From the NCBI GenBank assembly GCA_003342895.1, contig PTFA01000011.1:7341081-7405080 (forward strand): a stretch of 64,000 nt of DNA, in the 5' to 3' direction. Of this stretch, positions 39,689-51,356 are shown piece after piece. The notes below the pieces were generated by a model. The model did not search any database and was not told the origin of the DNA. It was given only the letters and a program-made list of their open reading frames with translations. This stretch comes from Casuarius casuarius. Its lineage: Eukaryota; Chordata; Aves; Casuariiformes; Casuariidae. The position numbers and the translations under genes are program-made. Each line of letters begins with the position of its first letter. Position 1 is the first letter of the stretch.

Positions 39689-41065
39689 GAGAGAAGTAGT
39701 CGATATTGGGAACTTGGGCAAGGAAAGGGAAAAGAAACAAACTGAAGAGAAACTTTGTAAGAGACTATGAGAGCTTTCACTTGACTACAAATCAACCACA
39801 AGACATAGAAGGCTTATCATAAAATGCTTATTAGCCAGATTAAAAGCCTACATGTATAGTATAAGGAATTATTTAGCTATTAAAATGAAACTTAGTACTT
39901 GCTTATATAATCTTTTATAAGCATCATTGGGATGGGAAAGGGGGATTCTTAGAGTGAAGAGATGCAAAAATGTGGCTAGGGCTCCTCTTTCCCTGTTATT
40001 ACTTCCTTGGACCTAGTTATTCAAGGCAAGTGACAGTTTTAATCAACAGGAAACTCAATTTTCATTGATACAGCAGCAAGGTATGTCATTCTGCCAGCAA
40101 AGATAAAGTCAGGGAGCGTTATGGTAATTAATAAGTACATCAGAAAAGGAGACTCTCCATCCTCCTTTAATGAGCTATTCTTAGAGCTAAAAGAATTTCC
40201 TAACCCGTGATAGGAGAAGGAGATTTAACCTTACCCTGTCAAACTTAACAGATCAAAAGTGTTACAAGAGGGGGAATTCCAAGTCATCTCAATTATACAG
40301 CACCACATGAAATAATTATATTTGGTTACCCTTTAAAAGGGTATGTTCTTGAGGGATAACTCTTATGTTTTGCTGCTCCATACAAGACTACATTCTGTAA
40401 GACTGTGCTGCTTTTGATTTTTAAATAGCTTGCACTGCTATAACCTCTGCATATTATCTCTAACTATGAATGACTGTATTATATTTACACACAGATACCG
40501 TATTCTTGAAGAAGGTATCTTTTCTTAAATATTCAGATTTACAGCTTAAGACAAAAGAAATTAAAGGCTTTGTTGAATCTTCCCTAACATAATGGAAATT
40601 TATCAGAGAAGACTTTATACGTTTTACTAATAAAGCTATTATACAATGCAAAAGACTTTTTTGAAAAGAAAAGAATAAAGAGAGTAAAATTCTAATCAAA
40701 CCTCTTTCAGTTAATATGCAAACTTCCACTCAATGCAGAATGTAAAATACATTAACCTGAAAGGCACGGTGTACTTGATTTAAACTTATTAAAAGACTTG
40801 TTTTTGCGTTTCAAGGTACTAAATAGTTATGAAATTAAAGGAATTTACTGTAGAATTTACTCCAGTTCCCTATGATTGGGTCTGGGTTGAAAGAGGTCTT
40901 GATGTACATAAAACATTGGTTTCTAACCTATGAATCTAATCATCTAAACAAAACAGGGCAAATAATGAAAGCTGAAACACTTAGGTTTATTCTCAAGATC
41001 AAAAACTGGGGCAAGACACTTGGCTAATCATTTAAGATAAAATTTGAAAAACATTTGTAGATTTA
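37580..41065. other. Gene-poor DNA with an AT microsatellite
   Basis: The first 570 bases may be the 3' UTR of the preceding frame. The remainder has no recognised gene. The (TA)n tract at 39,656-39,683 is the main repeat. Confidence 0.45.
39656..39683. repeat. (TA)n microsatellite
   Basis: About 14 uninterrupted AT dinucleotides, preceded by an imperfect TATATATGTATATAACAG segment. Self-complementary, so overlapping frames appear on both strands and are meaningless. Confidence 0.9.
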
Positions 41066-41258
41066 AGAAAAGTGGCAGACAACATATAATTTTTCTTGTT
41101 GTTGGCTTTTTTTCAGAATACTGATGCTTCATTTTTTAGAAAAGGAATTAGAAAAACAGCAGACAACATGTGGCCATTGTTTGTTTTTTGTTGGTGATGT
41201 TATTGTCTTTTTTTTTTCAGAATACGAATGCCTATGCTTCATTTTACAGAAAAGGAAT
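41066..41258 (+). repeat. Head-to-tail tandem duplication carrying two acceptor-like sites
   Basis: Copy A (41,066-41,148) and copy B (41,149-41,258) share, in order: 'GCAGACAACAT', a TTGTTGG-type spacer, a poly-T tract ending in CAG, 'AATAC.GATG', 'ATGCTTCATTTT', and 'AGAAAAGGAAT'. B is longer because its pyrimidine spacer is expanded. In each copy the poly-T plus CAG (AG at 41,115-41,116 and 41,219-41,220) looks like a 3' splice site. No recognisable coding follows. Confidence 0.7.
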
Positions 41259-44200
41259 GTCTAATTGGGCAAGTCCTTACAAAAACTCTGAAACATTCTG
41301 CTGACATTTGTATTTCACATTCCACAGTTCTGCCCCTTTACCAACACCCACTGAGACCAAGGAGAAGTCATAAAGCCTGTCTATCTCATCCATTGACATG
41401 GGGCCCAACTGTCTGCCATATAACTTCAAATTCTTTAAGGAGAGCAGTGCAACATGACTTACTTGTAAAACAAATACAAATTAAAAAAAAATCCCTCAAG
41501 CCAAAAAGAGCAGGACAAATGACAGGGAGAAGATAAAGCTAATAAATAAAGCAAAGAAAAAAATAAAAAGGATATTAGTTTGGGAGGTTACAAATGTAAT
41601 AAATGCATTATTATAAAAACAAAGCTAATAAATGAAAAATACTAACAAACGAAAAGAATTTTAGTGAAGAAATCACTTAGGAAGTTTTACTTCAAGCAAT
41701 ATAATATAACTCAAATACAGAATTCTTGGGGGAACTTCATGTAACTCTTATTCAGAGCTATAACACCACCACAATTTGGACACAAACAGGAAAAAACATA
41801 CTGTTAACTTTTGGTAGTGCTAGAATCCTTTCAACCTGCTAGAGTAAATATGACTGGCAAGCACAGAGACAAGATTAGAGGCGAGTCTGTTGATCTAAAA
41901 ATACAAAGAATGTAAATGGCATTTTATAGTGCTGCAAAAGAGAATCTGAAATAGTTAGTCTTGCTTTTTCCTCACTTTCGGTATGTCTAACATATGTCTC
42001 CAGTAGTCAGCTCTTTTTAAATGTTAGATATATCAGATGACTTAAGCCACTCATTCACCACGAGTGCCTTTTAAAGATGTGATTGGACTATGAATTTATT
42101 ATTAATAACTATACAGGAGGTGATGTTCTTTGAGCACTGGAGATTTCCCGGATGACAGGAAAGTAGTCACAGAAATTGTGTGTATGTACAAAAAAACACC
42201 AGTGAAGATGAGAGTGCATTTTGAAATGAAAATGAAAAAAAAAAAAAAAAGATTGGAAACAGAAGACAGAACCAAGAAGGATGACTGTGTTTTTGGCCTT
42301 ATTAGTAACACAAGTTATAGGAATACAAAGAGAATTTTGGTAGGACTGCTAAATGATGTGATATTTTCAGTCAGACACACAAATAATTTAAAATGAAGGA
42401 AGCTAAAAAGTCCTATTTGATGCCTACATGCCCTTAGGTTCTGCAGAGGAACATTTTGTGTTCAGAAGAGGACAGTCCTGTTTTAGAGAATGACTCAGCT
42501 CCCAGGACGGTATCCTTTGTGAGTTTTCCTCTGTTGAAACAGATGCCAACATAGCAGTTACTGAGGAGACAGCTAAGGAGTGCATAGGCAAAGAAGCAAC
42601 AGATAATTCATGAGCTGTAAGAGCAATTCTTTTTTTTTTAACTGTGTGCAGTTCAAACACAAGTAAAAAAAGAATAAATAATTCTAAAAATCTGATCAAT
42701 AAGCTTATCAAAGAAGAAATCTCTGTTTGCTATAAGAGATGGAACCAAAGCAAAACAAACACAGGAGGATTGCTAAACAATTATTTAATAATATTTAGTA
42801 AAATAGTTTTATTGAGTAAGAATGAAGGAATTACTTCATTACTACATACTTCAATATTAAGTATTCAGGAAACAAAAATGTGGCTTATTAACCTGAATAT
42901 CCTTAGAAACTCAGAAATATGGAAGAAGATACTCAAGCCTGGATAACTAAGATAACTGTTAATAATAATCTTTACTTATTTTATCTTCTGTAGGTAGCAG
43001 AGAACAACAACCAATCCCTTCTAAATGCAGGCATATTGTCAGCTGCACATTGCATAGCTCTGCTTTAACTATATTTGTTTTTATTATGATATATGCATAT
43101 ATGAAAAGGGAAAGCTATGCTACTTTTGTTTTAACTCAACTGCCATGGCTGAATCTAAAAACAGGCGTAAAATATGAATCTAGGTAATACGAAAAAAAAT
43201 CCAATTTAAAGGTGTCTCCATCTTTAATCAAGAGAAACCCTGTTTCTCTGGGTGAGGATGGATGTACTTCCTACTGTTGTCATCATGATTAATAGATCAC
43301 CAATGTATGAACGTCCGTGTTCCTAACACAAATATATATGTATGTGTAAGGATGAAACTTTCTATATTTATAAAATACAGAGTTTTGAGTGCACCAAGAC
43401 AAAAAGGTGAATCAATGAGGTATAAAAATATTTCCTATGGCAAACTGTATTTTAAAAGATTGCATACCTTTAAGTACAGCTCTGTAACACGGGGATTGGG
43501 AAGACTGCACCTTCATATATTGTACTGCGGATACTTTAAGACATCTAGAATAGGTTAGAAATCAGGAGTCCCTTAGCTATGGCCTTAACAAAATATTACA
43601 TATATGTACTATATGCAAACTTGTTTCAAGTATCAACTTATTGATACTTCTTGAACTTCTTGCTCTTGTTTTCAAGAAGCTAATTAGGTAACTTTGGAGA
43701 TGTGTAACTATGAGATTGCTGAGGTTGGAGATGTGCATCTGTGGACTACTGAATATGACAGAATGTTCTCAATAGTCTCTTCAGGCAGATGCCAGAAAAC
43801 AACAGCTCCAGATATGCATTAAATGTGTAAGGGTAGTAGTTTTCAATCTTTTGACAAGTGTTGAGATCAAAATTTGGGCAATATTTGACTATGAAATTGC
43901 TTCAACCATTTTGCCTTTTTCTATGTAGAATTCAGTTGTGTTTGTACACATACTCTATGTCCAGAAGTCACTGTGAACTATCCCATAGTGCATAATGTGC
44001 CTGATAATAGACACATCTGTAATGTAAAGATAAGAATTACATCACAACCTTAAAAGTAACACCATGGTCTCCTACAATTTCAGAAACCTGAGCTTAGCTT
44101 TACACCCTACAGTAATTTTTAACAGTTTTGGTGATTGTGCAGTGGTTGTACATCATTATGAAGAATCAAGGATTACCCTCAGATCTTTTGGGGTTATCAT

Positions 44201-44389
44201 CAAGCAAGCTAGATAGGAGAAAATGATTGTCTTCAAAAGCTGTTACTTGGTCCTAATGAGAAGCCTGAATCACAAGAGCATTTGTCACATTTTTGCTGGA
44301 CTCAGGGAATGATTAGCCTGTATTTAGCAGACTATCAAAAGGGGAAATTGTAGTCTGGTAAATGTGATTTTTGCCATTGCTAGGAAAAG
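41259..44389. other. AT-rich gene-poor DNA
   Basis: No gene is supported. An A-run lies at 42,236-42,250. A stretch near 43,840-43,910 ('TAGTTTTCAATCTTTTGAC') faintly recalls the terminal sequence of hAT-type DNA transposons, but there is no opposite inverted terminus that I can find. Confidence 0.45.
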
Positions 44390-45150
44390 GCAATAGGCCC
44401 GACAGTGCAGGGTCTTAGGACCTGTCTGGGCTGGCTTGCCTTGGACAGAGTTTGATGTAATACGTTTCTAGTAGCTGAGTGACTATTGCTGAAACTCTGT
44501 GAGGGCCCCCTGGGACAAGGCTCTGACACCCCTGGTTAGTGCCTGTGTGGCAAACAACTGCCCTTAACATTGTTCAAGGCTGGGAGAGGCCGTTGTGCAG
44601 TTTTCAGACTTCAGCTGATAACCTAAGGACTTAGGAGGAAGAGCTGTCCCCCCTTCCCAAACATCATACCACTTGCAGCAAAGACCTCAGGGGGCTGATG
44701 CTCTGCCATAACACGAGCCCTTCCCACACCTGCTCAAGGAAGACCTAAACTGTCAACCATAGGACCTAAAGGCATGTTGGAAAGGTGAGCATAACATTAA
44801 GAGAAAAAGGGACAGGTATTAGGAAGTTTTTTGTATAACAATTTTAACTGTCTTATTGATTATTTTTTTCTGTATTAATCACGTAATTTGGACTATTAGA
44901 TTGTTAAAAACATTTACTGGTCTAATGGTATATTCTTAGTTCCATATATGTGGTTCCCTTTTGTCTGTAACAAGATTTTGAGTGTAACACCAAGGAACGT
45001 TATCTCCCCGCCCATTTTTCTGCTCACTCAAAATACCATTGGTGGTGACTGAGAACCAATTCAATGAACTGGTACTGATGTTTGGCTGTTAAAAATTAAA
45101 CCACAACTCATCACTGTAATAAAGACAAGATCCAGAAGACTGTCTGCATA
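44390..45150. repeat. Unclassified block with shifted composition, possible old LTR or other repeat
   Basis: From about 44,390 to 44,780 the DNA is clearly GC-richer than the AT-rich surroundings. It is followed by AT-rich sequence, a GC-rich 'CTCCCCGCCCATTTTTCTGC' patch near 45,004, and an 'AATAAAG' signal near 45,119. This asymmetric texture resembles a solitary LTR. I could not identify TG..CA ends or a target-site duplication with confidence, so the call is tentative. Confidence 0.25.
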
Positions 45151-46584
45151 GAGCATTTGGGACTTCAAAAAGTTCTGTACTTCACATGCAATTTTCACAG
45201 CATTCATTTGCTTTTACCTTGGTGAACTCAATATATACAGAATCTTAAATCCTGGAATGCAATTTTGTTGGGTTTTTTTGAAGATTAAATAGTTATACAA
45301 ATATTAATGAACTGATGTTGACAGAGCTGTCACAGCATTAGTAATATGCAGCTCCTCCTTTTCTTTCTACCTCACTTGACCTTTCCGAGGATTAGCTGTG
45401 TCACCCTCTGAATGGATAACTGCAACCTTACCTTCTCTTCTGAGTAAAAGGCCAGATGGACTACCTTTCCGTAGTGTTTCAGGGAGGTATGAGAAACTAT
45501 GCAATCAATCTTCAAGAGAGCTCCTAGGTAAGGTTACTCCTCAGGGATTTTAGGAAAGATCTGGCAATGAACAATGAAAGAATTCATGAATGAATGAAGA
45601 ATATTGCTGATGAAGCCACAGTGCTTCTTTCTTAATTATAAGTGTATTCAGTAGAAACCACTGAATATTTGGGTAGTGTTAATAACCTGTATGTTTAATA
45701 GCAATCGATGTTACAGAAACCAAAGGCAGTAACAGCGGGAATGTTTCTCTGGTGCATTACGTTGTACAACTCAGGCTACTGATTTCCTAAGTGTTAGAAA
45801 CAAACATACACTCGTAAGAGGGAGAGGTGACATTTACTAAATATTGTGAGTATGGCATTAAGGAGAAATTCCCAAACGTTTTCTCTTCTTCCCCCAACAC
45901 ATATAGGCATAAGAAAATGCCAGATAATAGCAGCATAAGCAGTTGTAGAAAGTACTACTGGCAGTAACAGCTTTTGAAAAATACATATAACAAGCATAAA
46001 CAGAACACAGCATACATCATGTCCAAAAATGTTATGATACTCCTAAAGGTTTACTGTATTTTTACATCTGTGGAGTGTTTTCCAACTCCTTACTTGAAGC
46101 TAAAGTCTCTGCTAAATCAAATCCTTTTTTAGTGAGGTTTATACATAACTGTAGAAAGTTTTACAACAGATGTTATTGTTCTAGACATGTTGATTTTTTT
46201 AATTGGTATCACTTTAAAGTATCTTGATGACCGTGTAAATAACTATGAAAGAGATTTACATTTATGTGATATTCTTTTAGACAAGATAACGCCACCAAAT
46301 CATAATAATACTGCAATAATGTGAAAGCAAGAAGCACCCATTAGCTATGACTCTCATGTAGTTGGAATGTGTTTCATTTTGTTTTGCAGGGTAAGCGCAA
46401 ATGACATTCCCATCAAGTGCATTTAGTGGGATCTGACAGCTCTGAAACTGGCTTTTTAGTATTCCAGACTGCACATGAGTTCCATCTTTAAAGATATGTG
46501 TTGCTGCTATTTAAAGCTCTTGATACCTTAACATGGCACAAGTAAGGACTTAAAAGACTATCTCAATGAATGCCTCACTTTTCT

Positions 46585-46628
46585 TAAAACCAAACCAAAC
46601 CAAACCCCCCAAAACCCCACCCAAACCA
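46585..46628 (+). repeat. (CCAAA)n-like microsatellite
   Basis: About four units of AACCA/CCAAA followed by degenerate CCCCAAAACCCC sequence. Short and imperfect. Confidence 0.8.
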
Positions 46629-48639
46629 TAAATTACTTACAGGAAACATTCGAAGAATCCTTTAATTTTTGAGATTATGTTCTTTATTCTTCATAGGTAA
46701 TCATATAGTTGAATTCTTGCTGGAAGTGCAAATCTCAGTTTTCATTACGGAACTGTGACATGCTATTGGGTTATACACTGGGGAGCTACTGTGCAGCATT
46801 GCCCATTTTTTCCCCCTGTGTGTCTCAGTTCAGCTCTAGACAATCCAAAATGAGGGATAAGTAGATGGTTTAATCTCCATTCTCACTCAATGTTTGACCT
46901 GTCTGCTGAGATTATCAAGAGAAGTGACAATTAAGAAGCTAACAGAAATATTTTCTTTTTTTATAATGGAGAAATTTGTATTGGATCTGGGTCAAGATTG
47001 AACAATTAATTTCTTACAGATTCTTGAATAAATAATAGGGGGTAAGTGTGGCCAGCCAGTGTGGTAGAATAAGCTACTTTTGTTTCAAAATTTGAACTCC
47101 ACTTTGTAAGTATATTTATATATTTACATATATTTATATTTGTATGTGTGTGTATATACACATATAAACCTGCCTAAACGTGGGAAGCTTAAATACCGTA
47201 ACAGACTCGGATGTCTACATGACACTGTCTAAAGAACACAGAGACACTTTCAAGAATCCATTCAACTGGAAGCATGAAACCTGAGTATCTTTGAACAGCT
47301 GCCTCTTTACGCTGGAAAAAATGCTTTTTCTTTATAGTGCCTCTTGTGGAAACTAGTATAGGTCTCCGGGAGAGCTAATGCATTCCTGTGTTTCTGAGTC
47401 CTTTGGCCATGAACTGCTTTGTCATATGTAAGATATAAGAAAAGGTGCAAGGGCAATAAAAAAATACACACATTTCCTTGCACACAAGCAAGCAAAGTGG
47501 GCTAACCGTATTTTTTACCACATGTAAAAAGGCTTTCATGGAAAGGGAATTGAGAGGCATTCTGCCTGTATTGAAATGATGACGGATCTTGGATATAGCC
47601 TTTAAGTGCTGAATTTAGACAGAGGAAGGGCACGTCTCGGGATTTGTTACTTTGGGAGATCAGTAACTATTAAATGTTCTCAACAGTAAAGTTAAAAAGT
47701 ACCTTTGTATCTTTGGTACCTGCCATCTCTTCTCAAATAGATTAAACTCTAAGTTTAGACTGCCCATAGCTAAAATGGAGCACAACTAATGGAACAGGGC
47801 TCTATTTTGTGGTATTTGGGAGCATACCCTAGTATCCAGGTATGAATTCTTGCAATGCTCCATTTTGTCTATACTGGGGAAAAGAACAGGGTGCACATCA
47901 TACTTGCCCACTGCACTTTCTCTCCCTGAAGAATAGAAGACAGCTTCAGCAAACTCTCACCATATTCCTGTGTGGGCAATCTGAGAACCAGGATGGCTGG
48001 GCACACTGTAGCTGCCCATCTCACAACCATCTCACAGCCGTGGGACTCAGAAGGTCTAGGAATTAGCCAGACACAGGCTTTAAGCATCACTTCAATATGC
48101 CCTGTTCTTGTCTCCCAAAGAGCAGTTATGACTACCCATCCACTTCTTCCTATTTCTACTGTCAGCAGCAGCTGCCAGCTTTGTACCAATCCGTGACAAA
48201 TGCACAAAGAAGCATTCCGCTATTGGGACAATATTCATTGTCTGAACTGCCATTTTTGCCTCCCAACAGCAGACTCAATGATAGCATCCTCAGAGCCAAA
48301 TTTGGCCTTTTGGTCTCAGCTAGATCATGTCGCAGTAGATGATCACAATAATATATGCCTTAGGATCTCTGAGTTACTTTTGAGGAGCCAGGCAGACAAA
48401 ATCATGCCCAAGTTGTAAGTAGGAACATGAATGGATACAAATGTTATGGTTATCAATTTCCCAAGTCCAAGGATATTAAATATAGTGTTTGGGTTGATCT
48501 GTTATAGGGACAAGGGTTAGTTACAGAATTTGTATCTGAATGTAACTTCTTAAAGTTCAAGGTTGCTTGAATACAAGGCTGGATACCCTGTCATTTCTAC
48601 CTGAAACCTTCCAAATAAGAAATCTTCAGGTTGAGAAGG

Positions 48640-48659
48640 GCTCCCTGTCTTCAGGGAGC
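48640..48659. repeat. Perfect 8-bp hairpin with 4-base loop
   Basis: GCTCCCTG, loop TCTT, CAGGGAGC: an exact GC-rich stem with a tetraloop. No T-tract or miRNA-like extension is seen. Confidence 0.7.
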
Positions 48660-50242
48660 TAAAAAGTCACAGCTATACTCCCACTGTTCATACAAATTGC
48701 TAATGCTGATTTATAAATCTTTCTCCTGTGTTTATACCAAACAGCTAATAACAGTGCTGTGAATTGCTTGAAAATGAAGCTCCTCTTTCCTGTTCTAGTG
48801 AATTCAAAGACTGCAGGAACTGCCTTCCTCCTTCCACTTCAACAGCAGGCAACCTCTCCATTACAGAACAGTTGGAAGCCTGAAAGCAGAAGCACAGGTA
48901 AAATGTAAACTATTGTGAAAAGCAAGTTCCTGGCTCTTGATAAACAGCTGGAATGTCTCTCCCTTTAGCTTGCCAAAGTAGCCAACTGTGAGAATGACAG
49001 CAATGCATTTGCAAAAGAACATGTGATGTGCAAAGTAAGATGTGAGAAATAAGAAGATAGTTATTAAACTCTGATTTAACAAAGACACTGGAATCATTGT
49101 TATACAGATGTTTTCAGAAGCACAGGTAATAATAAAAACACACAGATTTTCAGTCTCCACTGAGACTGCAGAAGTGGTGGAAACTGGGGAAAAAATCCTG
49201 ATCTATTAGATCTGGATATGATAAGCAGTTCTGTTTATATCACAGATGCTATTTCTTTTGAAAAACAAACAAAAACCACTTAGGCCTTTTGCTAGGGCAA
49301 GTTCTGTAATAGTACTTCCTACTCATTCTTCCGGAGAATACTAGTTGCATACCATAAAAGACAAAAGTACATGGATTTTTTCGTATGTGAAGTTCTGAAC
49401 TGCTGTGAGAAGGGAAATATATTAAATATCATTACGGAAACTTTTATTGTAGCCAATTTTGGGTAAAGTTAGAAATGCTCTGCCAATTTTCATTAGATAC
49501 TGTGCTCGTAGTTATCAGCTAGACAGGGAGGGGGAAGCTGCACAAAAACTTGGCAGAAGCCAAGATAGGGGAGATAAATAACAAACTGAAGGTAACAATC
49601 TAATCTGTGGCTGATAAGCGTTCAAAAGAAGCCTCTAAATAAAAGGCCTCTCTATACATGTCTAAACAAAACAAAAATTGCCAGGCCTTAAAAAAAAAAA
49701 AAAGTGCTAAACACTGGCCTAGAAGCATGGTCAGGGTAGTGAGTAACTGCCTTAGGTAGTAGGCGGCCCATCCAAAAGCGTGACAGTGATATTAAGTCAA
49801 GTAAGTCCTACTACAATCTATCTGTGCTATTCAGCATCTAGAGCTACATTAGGATCAGCTGAATTCACCTTACTTTGTTTAGAGCTTTTTCGAGTCAGAG
49901 TAAAGCAACATTTTGTTGTACAGATCCCGTGTTCGTGAGAACTCATGAATGCCCTCAAAGCCTTGGTTTGTTGTGCTTGCCTGTGAGCGTGCTGGCACCC
50001 TATCAAACAGCTGAGAAATACACTCCAGCGCTGATACTGCCACCCTGGAGCGCGGCCTGTTACAGTACTAGAGGAAACCAGTCTTCCTGTATTCAGAGCT
50101 CACCCAGTAGCAGATATACTGAGGAAAATACAGANCCACCTCCATGCACCTTTAGGCAGCCTGTTCTGTACTGTGCTGTGTCTCGAAAGCCCAACCGCGA
50201 TACTTATTCCCTTTACTGACAGTAAAGCACAGCTCGCTCCCC

Positions 50243-50563
50243 TCANCCCACTGAACAGCCCGCCAACAGCAGCATGTCTGCCTGCTGCTCAGCGGTTCGC
50301 AGCCAGAAGAGCACCTTGTAAGCCTGCTCAGCTGCGAGGCCGCAGGCGCTGCCCCCCACCGCGCCGCCATCCCGGGCCCCGCGGCCGGGCGCAGCTGTGA
50401 CCCCCGCTTCCCGCGAGTCCCCCCTGCAGGCGACGCAGGGCAGCGCAGCAGGGGTGCGCAGCCGCGGCGAGACTTTGGGGCGCGGCGGTAACGCTCCTGC
50501 TCCCTTGGCGGGGGGAGAGCGGGCCGGGCCGGGCCGGGCTAGCGGGCCGCCCGCAGTGGCCAT
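50243..50563 (-). CDS. Speculative first-exon coding frame, minus strand
   Basis: An ATG embedded in the YY1-type element (start codon at 50,561-50,563, context AAAATGGCC, a good Kozak match with A at -3 and G at +4) opens a frame of about 106 codons to a TGA at 50,243-50,245. The frame is also open upstream to the gap. The product is rich in Ala, Gly, Pro and Arg, starting MATAGGPLARPG, with no recognisable domain. One ambiguous codon lies just before the stop. Frames of this length are common by chance in GC-rich DNA with few stop codons, and no strong splice donor was found within it. The YY1/ATG overlap is the only positive evidence. Confidence 0.15.
   Translation of the reverse strand: MATAGGPLARPGPARSPPAKGAGALPPRPKVSPRLRTPAALPCVACRGDSREAGVTAAPGRGARDGGAVGGSACGLAAEQAYKVLFWLRTAEQQADMLLLAGCSVX
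50521..50539 (+). repeat. (GGGCC)n pentamer run, potential G-quadruplex
   Basis: Three full GGGCC units plus GGGC give four G3 tracts separated by two C, a compact quadruplex-capable pattern, inside the CpG island and 20 bases from the YY1-like element. Confidence 0.8.
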
Positions 50564-50731
50564 TTTGGGGCGCTGCTGGCGNCACGCAGCGATCGCGGCT
50601 CCACAGCCCCCGCGACGAGGGAGGGAGGCGCCGCCCGGCCGAGCCCGCTGGCATCGGGTGGCGAGGGGCGGTGGCGGCAGCAGTGGGCGGCGCCGGCCGG
50701 AGGAGGCACGGGGGTGCGGCGCTCGCCCTCC

Positions 50732-51196
50732 NNNNNNNNNNNNNNNNNNNNNNNNNNNNNNNNNNNNNNNNNNNNNNNNNNNNNNNNNNNNNNNNNNNNN
50801 NNNNNNNNNNNNNNNNNNNNNNNNNNNNNNNNNNNNNNNNNNNNNNNNNNNNNNNNNNNNNNNNNNNNNNNNNNNNNNNNNNNNNNNNNNNNNNNNNNNN
50901 NNNNNNNNNNNNNNNNNNNNNNNNNNNNNNNNNNNNNNNNNNNNNNNNNNNNNNNNNNNNNNNNNNNNNNNNNNNNNNNNNNNNNNNNNNNNNNNNNNNN
51001 NNNNNNNNNNNNNNNNNNNNNNNNNNNNNNNNNNNNNNNNNNNNNNNNNNNNNNNNNNNNNNNNNNNNNNNNNNNNNNNNNNNNNNNNNNNNNNNNNNNN
51101 NNNNNNNNNNNNNNNNNNNNNNNNNNNNNNNNNNNNNNNNNNNNNNNNNNNNNNNNNNNNNNNNNNNNNNNNNNNNNNNNNNNNNNNNNNNNNNNN
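50732..51196. other. Assembly gap of 465 N inside the CpG island
   Basis: Run of N from 50,732 to 51,196, flanked on both sides by very GC-rich sequence. The missing part probably includes the densest CpG region and possibly the transcription start and first exon. The size may be an estimate. Confidence 0.99.
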
Positions 51197-51326
51197 GGCG
51201 GCGGCGCCGCCTCCCCCGCGGGAGGAGCCGCCGCCGAGCGGGGACGCGCTTCTGCCGCCGCGGCGGGCTCGGCGGGGACGGGGCGGGCAGCTGCCCCGCG
51301 CGGGGCACCCACGCGCGGTCACGCAG

Positions 51327-51356
51327 GCAGCGGAGGCTGTTAGCCTCCACCGCTGC
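51327..51356 (+). promoter_or_regulatory. Strong stem-loop at CpG-island edge, followed by AATAAA
   Basis: The arm GCAGCGGAGGCT (51,327-51,338), loop GTT, then AGCCTCC-ACC-GCTGC form a 12-bp stem with one 3-base bulge (49-51). AATAAA follows at 51,358-51,363 and again at 51,393-51,398. In a plus-strand transcript this would be a stable 5'-UTR structure, or the end of a short promoter-upstream transcript. Stem pairing is seen; the role is inference. Confidence 0.55.

Larger units (their letters stand above)
45151..50240. other. AT-rich DNA upstream of the CpG island
   Basis: No gene is supported. Contents: a CCAAA-rich microsatellite at 46,585-46,628, an AT/TG tract at 47,108-47,166, a hairpin at 48,640-48,659, and a poly(A) at 49,690-49,703. 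Frames at 47,840-48,420 overlap on both strands and show no domain. Composition rises towards the CpG island from about 49,900. One ambiguous base occurs at 50,135. Confidence 0.5.
50250..51335. promoter_or_regulatory. CpG-island promoter, partly missing from the assembly
   Basis: An abrupt change from AT-rich to GC- and CpG-dense DNA, split by a 465-base run of N. Seen elements: an Sp1 GC-box GGGGCGGGC at 51,280-51,288; a YY1-type GCCATTTT at 50,559-50,566; (GGGCC)n at 50,521-50,539; and a strong hairpin at 51,327-51,356. There is no clear TATA box. In vertebrates such islands mark promoters of broadly expressed or developmental genes. The direction of transcription is unresolved: the YY1 element in minus orientation (AAAATGGC, with an ATG inside) is typical just downstream of a start site and favours the minus strand. 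A donor-like GTGAGA at 51,422 fits a plus-strand first exon. A bidirectional promoter is possible. Long frames here are largely N-filled and low-complexity and are not called as genes. Confidence 0.85.

Noticed and set aside
39585..39801. Frames on both strands around 39.6-39.8 kb
   Set aside because: Produced by the self-complementary (TA)n microsatellite.
43840..43912. hAT-transposon-like terminus
   Set aside because: Only a loose resemblance on one side. No opposite inverted terminus or 8-bp duplication found.
47842..48418. Cluster of overlapping frames on both strands
   Set aside because: Frames on opposite strands of the same DNA with no domain. Treated as chance.
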